Shown here: positions 8,586-15,661 of the stretch, one piece after another | Layout of the letters: each line of letters opens with the position of its first letter | Numbering within the stretch: the first letter of the stretch is position 1 | Source: Endozoicomonas sp965232255 | GTDB lineage: Bacteria > Pseudomonadota > Gammaproteobacteria > Pseudomonadales > Endozoicomonadaceae | Length of the DNA stretch: 64,000 bases | Assembly (NCBI GenBank): GCA_965232255.1 | Contig: OZ246962.1 | Location: 620,001 to 684,000 of the forward strand | Direction: 5' to 3' | Made by a program: the position numbers and the translations under genes | Notes under the pieces: generated by a model | What the model was told of the DNA's origin: nothing | Seen by the model: the letters and a program-made list of their open reading frames with translations, nothing else | Databases searched by the model: none

Positions 8586-9167
8586 AAACGTTATTCTCCA
8601 AACAGTAGAAATTTAATCCAGAAGAGTTTATCAGAACCTGTCGATTTGTCCTGCGTGATCCGCAGTGATATCTCTGCGCAAGAGCCTTGCGCGAATCTCA
8701 ATTTCTGCCAACTTACCGAAAAAGCAGATGAAAAAACCCTATTCCACAAGGGAACAACCTTTACATACGCTCAATCGGGCAGCACTGAATACTTATATAA
8801 CTGATAACTACCGGATGATACATTCCGGCTGCGTTATGAGTGTATTTTCAAGGCATTAAATAGGTATGGAAAATGCCTAACCGGGGAGTCTGCGCAAAAA
8901 ACACTCTGTTAATAACGTCATACCACGAAAGCACTGTTTGATCGCTTTGTGGTGCAAGCATTCAGACAAGCTTTAGCAATGAATATTTCATTTCAGCAAG
9001 CCTGGCGTTTATACACTCTGCGTTTGTGCGGCCACGGCTATAAGTGACTTGCCTTTGGGCAATCACTGTCTGTTGCAACGTTTTGTTGTGAGTTTTTTGT
9101 TGGTTTTTTTTCAGTCAAGGCGAAGTTGTTCAAGGCAAACTTCTCGTGGAACACAAAGGTATGGTGA
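8586..9167. other. Intergenic region between ispG and P1 (582 bp)
   Basis: Holds the divergent upstream regions of ispG (minus) and P1 (plus). The short frames here have no family features. I see one 7-bp inverted repeat (AGGCATT/AATGCCT, 8851-8878) and the AAAGGT ribosome binding site of P1. No RNA gene or insertion sequence is recognisable. Confidence 0.5.
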
Positions 9168-10799
9168 ATGCTCTCCAAATCAAACAACTTAGCTCGCAGC
9201 GGTAGCACCTCCAGCACCAGCAGTTCAGCCAGTAACAGCAGCGGTCGGCGTGGAAGTATTGGCGGCGGCAGAGGCGAGCCCGTTCTGGCCAGCAGTTCAT
9301 CTCCCATACCAGCTCCTGGCCATCCTGAGCCCGCTCCCATGCAAGCATCCCCAAGTGCGTTGGGTGGGCAAGCCGGTGCCAGAAGAGGTTCGCAAGAGGC
9401 CGGACTCGGCTTACCGTTTGATCGTTCCACTGACAGCGACGAAGAAAACCGCACCAATGGCACTGCCAACGTCAATACTCCTCAGCCAGTGGATGGTGGG
9501 CCGGATAAAGCGGCCATCACAGCCCTGATACGGGCCGGAAAATACGAAGAGGCTCGTATGCTGTTGGCTCGCAGCCAACAACAGACAGGAACTGATGAGC
9601 AAGGAGCAGCAGCAGCCAGCACTCAACAACCTGCAAGCGGTGGTGGGGCAACAGGTCCGCATCCGGGTGGTCCAGGCCCTAGCGACTCTATTCCCCTAGT
9701 GCTCCCTCCCTGGGCTGAGGGAAATAAAGCATTGCTTATAAGGGCCGCCCGAAACTTGCTGGAAGAGGGCAATGGGCCAGCGGCAGTTAAATTGCTGAAG
9801 ACAGCAGGCCTCACTCCCAAAGACATTCTGGAATCATCCGACCAATCGTCAGAAGCACCACCGTCACGATATAAACGAAGAGATAGGAAAGGCCCGCTGG
9901 GCCGCGTGAAACTGGCAATAAATCCGGCCTTTGATCAGCAAAGCCACGGTGGAGTGCAAGGAGCACCAGGTGCCGGAGCCTCACAAGGGGCTGCCTCGCT
10001 CGCTGGGCCTGCAGGCGGTACCGCGCCTGTGGTGCGACCCCGATCTAGAGTCGGCGGACCTGTGCAATCATCAGGCGCCGATGGCCAGGGACCGGTTCAA
10101 CAATCAGGTGGGAGTGCCCCACAAGGACCCGCTCAGCAACCGCGCGACCCGGCAGGTGCTCAAGGCACTGACACCCATGGTGCCAGGGGTGGACCGGATG
10201 ACACTGGCGCCCCGAGCGGTGCAGGTGGACTCAGTGGCGCCGGCGGCTCGGGCGGTCCAGACAGACCTGGCGGCCCAGGTAGGCCGAGTGGACCCGGCGA
10301 TGCAGCTCCATTGTCGAGTGCGCTGTTGCGGGCAAGACAAGATGCTCTATACGGGCCTGAAAACTTCAGATTCCTCATCAGAGATCCCGCAACTCGCGAC
10401 AGGACATATCTCTTCGAATCTGCGAATGGTCAGACCGGTTATCTGCTCCAGAGTTCGCATGGTCCACAAATCGGCCCGGTGAGCGAAATGGTTCGCTACA
10501 TATCCTTTGGGTCGCGTGAAGAGGCAACTCAATTCATGCAACAGGCAACAGGCAGACCCATGAGCGCTATTTTGGCGCGCGGAGCCGCTCTCGGTCATGT
10601 CGGTATGACTCCGCCGCCGCCCGCTGGTAGTGTCGTGGTCACATTTGGGTTCTCAAGTCAGGCGCCGAACGCGCTGCTGGTTGAAAGCAGCGTCCTGCCG
10701 GGAGAAGTAGCTCCAGATAGCGTCCGGGAACAGGTGCGCAGCTTGGTGAAGGGACTTTACGAGGCCATGAGGCGCAAACTTGACCGCGACGGTCAGTAA
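9168..10799 (+). CDS. P1: Ser/Gly/Pro-rich paralog-family protein with shared C-terminal domain
   Basis: 543 residues, no known family. The Ser/Asn-rich N-terminus (about 1-35) leads to an ASSSSPIPAP...PMQASPS block shared with P2-P4. Two short helical segments follow: AAITALIRAGKYEEARMLLA near residue 115 and LLIRAARNLLEEG...AVKLLKTAG near 190. Then comes a Gly/Pro/Gln-rich linker with PVVRPR (287-292). A folded-looking domain (about 390-540, beginning LYGPENFRFL) resembles the C-termini of P3 and P4. There is no classical signal peptide or membrane segment. ATG 9168 lies 9-10 bases after AAAGG. It is the first of four tandem paralogs. The Ser/Asn-rich start would suit a type III secretion signal, which is inference. 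Confidence 0.75.
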   Translation: MLSKSNNLARSGSTSSTSSSASNSSGRRGSIGGGRGEPVLASSSSPIPAPGHPEPAPMQASPSALGGQAGARRGSQEAGLGLPFDRSTDSDEENRTNGTANVNTPQPVDGGPDKAAITALIRAGKYEEARMLLARSQQQTGTDEQGAAAASTQQPASGGGATGPHPGGPGPSDSIPLVLPPWAEGNKALLIRAARNLLEEGNGPAAVKLLKTAGLTPKDILESSDQSSEAPPSRYKRRDRKGPLGRVKLAINPAFDQQSHGGVQGAPGAGASQGAASLAGPAGGTAPVVRPRSRVGGPVQSSGADGQGPVQQSGGSAPQGPAQQPRDPAGAQGTDTHGARGGPDDTGAPSGAGGLSGAGGSGGPDRPGGPGRPSGPGDAAPLSSALLRARQDALYGPENFRFLIRDPATRDRTYLFESANGQTGYLLQSSHGPQIGPVSEMVRYISFGSREEATQFMQQATGRPMSAILARGAALGHVGMTPPPPAGSVVVTFGFSSQAPNALLVESSVLPGEVAPDSVREQVRSLVKGLYEAMRRKLDRDGQ

Positions 10800-10807
10800 A
10801 TCTCCAG

Positions 10808-10844
10808 CAGCTCCAGCCATTCGCTAAACAATGGTATGGAGCTG
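10808..10844 (+). terminator. Hairpin downstream of P1
   Basis: CAGCTCCA pairs with TGGAGCTG, with an inner CCATT/AATGG helix, 8 bases after the P1 stop. No U-tract follows, so it is at best a weak terminator or 3'-protective hairpin. The rest of the 317-bp gap to P2 shows only the P2 ribosome binding site AGGTG. Confidence 0.4.
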
Positions 10845-11116
10845 AATGCCAAAGGCCAGTCAGCTCAAATCGCTGCGGGTTACTCACTAGCCAATCCACC
10901 CAAATCGGCAAAGGTCAATACGCGCCTTTAAATGCCTTTATACCTTAAATGCATAACATGCATAGGCGCTCCAAGTGCTTCGAGTGCAATGCGCCAGTGA
11001 TGGTTATTGGGAATGGTTATAACTGGCGAATTTCGTGAGTTTCGTTAAACAACCACACTTCAGCGCCAGCAGCACTGCCCCATGCAGATATTTTATATAA
11101 CTCACAGGTGTGACAC

Positions 11117-12493
11117 ATGATTCCTACCAACAACCTGCATCGAAGCGGTAGTAGCTCCAGTACCTCCAGTACCTCCAGTACCTCCAGCAGTAGCAGCGGA
11201 TCTAGCACAGGCACTATCGTCAATGGTGGTAAAAGCGACCCCCCGCGCGCCAGCTCATCTACCCCTCCCCCTCTAGGTGGCAATCCTCCAGTCAGTGGCC
11301 CCATGCAAGCGGCGCCCAGCGTAGTACCTCCCCAGCAAAGTGGTGGGGCTCAGAGTGGTGGGACTCAGAGTAGTGGTGGAGCTCACGGTGGCAGCAGTAG
11401 CGGCGCAATCCCTAAGAGATCTCTAGGTAGTGGTGGTGGTAGTGGTGGTGGTAATGCGCCAGTGCCTGCACCGCGCACTGTCGGTGGCGGAGGAACACGA
11501 CCGATACCTCCTCCGAGAGGCGCCAGGCGTGAGGGAGGACATGGCGGCAGCAGTAGCGGCGCAATCCCCAAGAGACCTCTTGGTAGTGGTAGTGGTAGTG
11601 GTGGTGATAATGCGTCAGTGCCTGTGCCGCGCACTGTCGGTGGCGGAGGAACACGACCGATACCTCCTGCGAGTGGTGGCAGGCGTGCGGGAGGACAGGG
11701 AGGACCAGGGCGGGGATCAGCACCCAGGCACCAACCGGGATCAGGTCACAGACCAAGACCACGCCCAGGCCACGGACCAGGACCAGACGAAGATGCTGAC
11801 TTACTGTTAGCTCTTGCGCTGAGCATGGAGGAGCAACGCGGCATCGGCGGAGCAACAGGTGGGGCTACTGGTGGCAGTGGTCATAACCGATTTGAGACGA
11901 CAAACTCGGAAGATATAGCCGAGGCCATTCGACGAAGCATGGAAGATCAGAACAGAGGTGGTGCTAACGGCCCGCATTCTACTCGGTATATGACGACAAA
12001 CCCGGGTGAACTTGCCGAAGCCATACGACAAAGTATGGAAGAGCAGCCCGGTGGCAATGCCGGCCCTCCGCATCCTCTCGATCCCGAGGAGAATGAGCGC
12101 ATGATGGAGGAACTTGGGCTGAGTGATGATGAACACATAGGATACCCTGGGGGTGACTCGTCGCCTGAAACCAACGAAATTTTTGCCTGGTTACAACGAG
12201 AAGATCACATCGGCGGCGACGCCCGGGCAGATCGGTCCGGACCGGTCGATCCTTTTAGTGACCAAAGTCAACTACAAGACAGAGTAATTGAGCTGATACA
12301 AAGTGGCAGATATGAGGAAGCCCAGCTGCTTCTGGGGATAATGGCCAGCAACGGTTCGAGCTCTGGGACAGACACCAGTCAACAAGGTGCACAAACCGGT
12401 ACCCCACCCTCCTCTCCTCCACTGAGAGACAGGCAAAACCCATTTGGACCAGGGGGGGGAAACAGTGGCCAAGATCGGGGCAGTAAGCAATAA
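11117..12493 (+). CDS. P2: paralog-family protein with three UIM-like motifs, DPF and NPF
   Basis: 458 residues. Order: Ser/Thr-rich N-terminus (1-35); the family block ASSSTPPPL...PMQAAPS (46-69); two 52-residue repeats (91-142, 143-194), the first with PVPAPR and PIPPPR; a basic Pro/His/Arg/Gly linker; and three sequences fitting the ubiquitin-interacting motif (hydrophobic-x-x-Ala-x-x-x-Ser-x-x-acidic). These are at 229-239 (Ala232, Ser236, Glu239), 267-277 (Ala270, Ser274, Asp277) and 299-309 (Ala302, Ser306, Glu309). Then come VDPFSD (DPF, 378-380), the helix RVIELIQSGRYEEAQLLL shared with P1/P3, and QNPFG (NPF) near 442. It lacks the C-terminal domain of P1, P3 and P4. The set resembles the unstructured half of epsin/Eps15. 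SD AGGTG precedes ATG 11117. Confidence 0.8.
   Translation: MIPTNNLHRSGSSSSTSSTSSTSSSSSGSSTGTIVNGGKSDPPRASSSTPPPLGGNPPVSGPMQAAPSVVPPQQSGGAQSGGTQSSGGAHGGSSSGAIPKRSLGSGGGSGGGNAPVPAPRTVGGGGTRPIPPPRGARREGGHGGSSSGAIPKRPLGSGSGSGGDNASVPVPRTVGGGGTRPIPPASGGRRAGGQGGPGRGSAPRHQPGSGHRPRPRPGHGPGPDEDADLLLALALSMEEQRGIGGATGGATGGSGHNRFETTNSEDIAEAIRRSMEDQNRGGANGPHSTRYMTTNPGELAEAIRQSMEEQPGGNAGPPHPLDPEENERMMEELGLSDDEHIGYPGGDSSPETNEIFAWLQREDHIGGDARADRSGPVDPFSDQSQLQDRVIELIQSGRYEEAQLLLGIMASNGSSSGTDTSQQGAQTGTPPSSPPLRDRQNPFGPGGGNSGQDRGSKQ
11387..11698 (+). repeat. Two tandem 156-bp repeats inside P2
   Basis: Units 11387-11542 and 11543-11698 encode 52-residue copies beginning GGSSSGAIPKR. The central block TVGGGGTRPIPP is identical. 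The copies differ mainly at the PxxxPR sites, which are intact only in the first copy. Confidence 0.9.
11789..12043 (+). other. Triple UIM-like region of P2
   Basis: Encodes residues 225-309. All three motifs keep the invariant Ala and Ser at the right spacing and end in an acidic residue. Motif 1 also has the preceding acidic patch (DEDAD). Motifs 2 and 3 sit in a 32-residue repeat introduced by ETTN/MTTN. Confidence 0.75.
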
Positions 12494-13141
12494 TCGCGGC
12501 ACTGTTGGCAGCGAGGAGCAAATGGCACGGATGGTGTGAGTGACGCAATGCCAGCACCATCCATAACCAAAAGATTGCTTTCTGCCACGTAGCGAGATGC
12601 CCAGGAAAATACGGCAACAACCAGCCAAATAAGCATTAACACAGACGCAAACAACACAGATTGGCAAGATGTCATAGCTCACCTTCACCCTGTTCACGGC
12701 AATCACGTAATTGAGCATGAACCATACAGTAGGTTTGCTAATAATTTTCAGTTGTTGTCAGAATTATAATTCGGCATTTGTTTATCTATAGGGCACTCCC
12801 TGCCTGTTATGTATTTATTAACACCAGATAGATGCAACAGTCGGGAGTATTCGACTAGCCAGTTACCGACATCACTTGCCCCGCTGCTGCGGGGCAAATT
12901 TTAAGACAGGACACGACGAAAAGTATTTTTTAAGCGTTGCCAGCCAGTATGTCTGCAATGAGATCAAGCCAGTTCCGTTGGCGCTGGACTGGTAAAAAGC
13001 GTCTGTCAAAGAAAGCTTGTCGAATGGTGCGAAAATCGCCCAACCTCGATAAACCATGAAACCTGCTACGGCGGACAAAAAGCGTCGTCATTTTGAACGA
13101 CGGCAAAAGGTGCCCGTTATTTCGATCAAACAGGAGCAATT
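12494..13141. other. Intergenic region between P2 and P3 (648 bp)
   Basis: No convincing gene. It holds a strong hairpin (12876-12897), a CAGTAGGTTTGCT motif at 12728-12740 that recurs upstream of P4 at 15231-15243, and the P3 ribosome binding site CAGGAG. Minus-strand frames at 12872-13139 show no family match I can defend. Confidence 0.5.
12876..12904 (+). terminator. Strong hairpin upstream of P3
   Basis: Perfect 9-bp stem TTGCCCCGC/GCGGGGCAA with a TGCT loop, followed by ATTTT on the plus strand. It is terminator-like but lies 380 bases past the P2 stop, so it may instead insulate P3 from upstream transcription. Confidence 0.5.
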
Positions 13142-14950
13142 ATGAATCCAATACGTGGCAACGCACCCGTAGCTGGGGGAAGTGGAACCAATGGCAATGG
13201 TGACAATAGCAATAACAACGGACAACCGGGCAATGTTAATAACGGCAGGGGGGCACCCGGTCAGGCAAGCAGTGCATCATCGCCGCCTGTTCCGACACCC
13301 ATTACCGGTGGCCCTATGCAGGCAGCTGACAGCGTAATTACTAACTCTGGCGGTGCTACAGGTGGGGCTAACAGCGGCGCGACAACCCAGGCCGGTAAAA
13401 CCAAAACCTCCTGGTGGCAAAAAATTGTCCACAAAAGAGACCGAGACTACCCACGAACCGAGAAAGAGGAAAAACAACAGTTAAAGAAAGCTCTAAAAGA
13501 AAGCGCAGCAGAACATGCTCGACAGCAGGAACAAGGCCGATTTTTAACACAGGATTTGCGCGCCGCGCTCTTTTTAAGCCAGGTGGAACAGAGCGGGGGA
13601 GCGGGGGGAGCTACCGGAGGTTTTGATATTGATCCAGATGATTCAAGTTCAAGTGAGTCGGACAGCGATTCACTCAGTGATCATCTACCTCAGGATGCCA
13701 GGTCACAACCCCCTACATCACCCACCGACATTGTAGTGCCACCAACAGGATATGACCACAACCAGCTGCAACAGCTGGCACTCGACCTGACCCAGCAAGG
13801 CAGGATCACGGAGGCTATGGCAGTCCTGGAGCAGCTCATCGAGAGCAAAGCAACCTCAACAGCACAGCCTCAACAGCCTCAACAGCCTCAACAGTCAGGA
13901 GGAGCTGATACCAGGCAGCCTGGGGAACCCCAGAGCGGCGACACCGGTGCTCCCGGAACCCAGACTCCTGGCGGCGGCCCACCTCCCCTGTTACCAAGAA
14001 CCATATTCTTGTCAGGCCTAGGCCAACCAGGAGCTGGCAGGCAGCCACCTGTTCAGCAGGGTCAACACGCGGACCAAACTGGCGGACCGGGCGGCGATGA
14101 TGGATCAGGGGGTGCGGGTGGATCGGGCGGCGCTGGTGGATCAGGCGGCGCTGGCGGACCGGGCGGTGATGATGGATCAGGAGGTGCTGGTGGATCAGGC
14201 GGCGCTGGCGGACCGGGCGGTGATGATGGATCAGGAGGTGCTGGTGGATCAGGCGGCGCTGGTGGATCGGGCGGCGCTGGTGGATCAGGCGGCGCTGGCG
14301 GACCGGGCGGCGATGATGGATCAGGTGGCGCTGGTGGATCAGGAGGTGCTGGTGGACCGGGCGGCGCTGGTGGACCGGGCGGCGCTGGTGGACCGGGCGG
14401 CGCTGGTGGACCGGGCGGCGCTGGTGCACCAGATGGGGCTAGTGGACCAGCTGATGCAGCTGAAACTGAGCTGAGTGCTCGAAACCAGCTATACAACCCG
14501 GACAATCTGAAGTTCATCACTCTCGATGAGGCAGGGAATCAATATCTCTTCTTTGAATCTGGAGGCGGAACCGGTTGTATGAAGGTCACACCTGCTGGTG
14601 GAATTACCTGCGAGGCCGTGAGATACAACACAATATTTATTTATTTCCCTAGCGGAGATAGTTTGGACACGTTTGTCACCACTGTCCTGGCTCACCGATA
14701 CGTAACGAGCGAACAGGTTTTGTCTGAGGCCCGTAGTGGCGGATATTTAGTTGGAACAGGAGATGAGACTCCAGAAATTGGTTCTCACCCATTAAGAGTC
14801 CGACTCCAACCATCGGATGACGTCCCAAGCATTCCAATAGTCGAAGGCTGGAAACATAGCAAGGGATCTGTAGTCGGCGGCACAATGCACGAGAAAGCAA
14901 AACAACAGGTGGGAAGCTTTTACCAACAGTGGAAGGATCAGGGAAAATAA
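13142..14950 (+). CDS. P3: paralog-family protein with long Gly-Gly-X repeat and shared C-terminal domain
   Basis: 602 residues. The Asn/Gly-rich N-terminus leads to the family block ASSASSPPVPTP...PMQAADS. A basic segment KTSWWQKIVHKRDRDY is followed by a charged helix and an acidic Ser/Asp run near residue 165. DARSQPPTSPTDI is shared with P4. A helix ...LTQQGRITEAMAVLEQL lies near 205, then PPLLPR (281-286). About 115 residues of GGP/GGS/GGA/GDD repeats (about 314-428) come next, and finally the shared domain starting LYNPDNLKFI near 446. SD CAGGAG precedes ATG 13142 at good spacing. There is no signal peptide. The repeat resembles mycobacterial PGRS in composition only. Function unknown. 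Confidence 0.78.
   Translation: MNPIRGNAPVAGGSGTNGNGDNSNNNGQPGNVNNGRGAPGQASSASSPPVPTPITGGPMQAADSVITNSGGATGGANSGATTQAGKTKTSWWQKIVHKRDRDYPRTEKEEKQQLKKALKESAAEHARQQEQGRFLTQDLRAALFLSQVEQSGGAGGATGGFDIDPDDSSSSESDSDSLSDHLPQDARSQPPTSPTDIVVPPTGYDHNQLQQLALDLTQQGRITEAMAVLEQLIESKATSTAQPQQPQQPQQSGGADTRQPGEPQSGDTGAPGTQTPGGGPPPLLPRTIFLSGLGQPGAGRQPPVQQGQHADQTGGPGGDDGSGGAGGSGGAGGSGGAGGPGGDDGSGGAGGSGGAGGPGGDDGSGGAGGSGGAGGSGGAGGSGGAGGPGGDDGSGGAGGSGGAGGPGGAGGPGGAGGPGGAGGPGGAGAPDGASGPADAAETELSARNQLYNPDNLKFITLDEAGNQYLFFESGGGTGCMKVTPAGGITCEAVRYNTIFIYFPSGDSLDTFVTTVLAHRYVTSEQVLSEARSGGYLVGTGDETPEIGSHPLRVRLQPSDDVPSIPIVEGWKHSKGSVVGGTMHEKAKQQVGSFYQQWKDQGK
14081..14426 (+). repeat. Minisatellite coding Gly-Gly-X repeats in P3
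   Basis: A 9-bp base unit (GGN GGN + Ala/Ser/Pro/Asp codon) is arranged in higher-order blocks of 18-30 codons, each opening with GGPGGDDGSGGAGGSGGA. Near-identity between blocks implies recent expansion and likely length variation between strains. Confidence 0.9.
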
Positions 14951-15661
14951 AATCATCGTACCAAATATTGTTACGAACAAGCGTGACCTCATGATGCAAA
15001 AGTTTCGTCTCAATTAAAGTTTCGCCTCAATTTGGGGCGAATTGGGGCGAAACGAGCAAAATCGATGACCTTGTTTTTATATTTTCGCCAAGTATTTGCA
15101 GCACGACAGGTAAGCACAACCAACAGATAAAACAAGTATAAACACCACAAAATACAAGAAAAATCATCGATCTTCTGTGAATCAGCATATTATTCGCACC
15201 TCAAGCGTGTAATTTTTCACAGATAACACAGTAGGTTTGCTGATTTTTTTTGCATGTTCACGGAAACATAATGAAAAATTTACCGGCCTTATCAGGCACA
15301 TTTATTGAATTTTGTATTTTTATCGGTCAAAACTGCGGTTAATCGTGAGATTACGCTCAGCACGCGTGAGCCTCGGTTCATCTCACCAACCTCAAAAAAG
15401 AGCAAAGCGGAAAAAAGAGCAAAGCGGAAAAAAGAGCAAAGCGGATCGTAGCCGCTGAATTGCTCCCGTAGACCGGGTTGACCCAGAGAGTACCACATAG
15501 CAACAAAATTCAGCCGCCAACCTGAGACGGCTGAAAACCTCAAGGGTTGGGCAACGGCTCAATTCACCATAATCAGGACACCTGCCAAGGGATCGGCAGG
15601 CAGCTTAGCCATCTATACGGTGGTAAAGGATATCTGCCGTTTTCATCAGTCAGGTGGGATT
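14951..15661. other. Intergenic region between P3 and P4 (711 bp)
   Basis: A+T-rich with no supported gene. It contains a 14-bp imperfect hairpin at 15019-15053 (GTTTCGCC...GGCGAAAC) some 70 bases after P3, the CAGTAGGTTTGCT motif at 15231-15243, a triple 17-bp repeat at 15394-15444, and the P4 ribosome binding site. Confidence 0.55.
15394..15444 (+). repeat. Three tandem 17-bp repeats upstream of P4
   Basis: AAAAAAGAGCAAAGCGG occurs three times without interruption. Too short and regular for CRISPR; it could be an iterated protein-binding site or a slippage product. Confidence 0.9.

Noticed and set aside
12872..13139. Minus-strand frames upstream of P3 resembling a transposase C-terminus
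   Set aside because: Only vague Arg/Trp-rich likeness; no DDE motif or terminal repeats could be seen.
14081..14426. Collagen-like domain in P3
   Set aside because: Pattern is Gly-Gly-X with few prolines rather than Gly-X-Y with Pro in X/Y, so a triple helix is unlikely.
13836..14520. Antisense frames in P3 with His-Gln-Arg or Pro-Pro repeats
   Set aside because: They only mirror the Gly-Gly-X minisatellite on the other strand and lack SDs.
14081..15444. Possible CRISPR array
   Set aside because: The repeats are 9-18 bp coding units or a 17-bp unit without spacers; no cas genes nearby.
9000..15660. HrpL/ExsA-type promoter boxes upstream of P1-P4
   Set aside because: I looked for GGAACC-N15-16-CCACNNA-like or other known type III boxes and found no convincing match.
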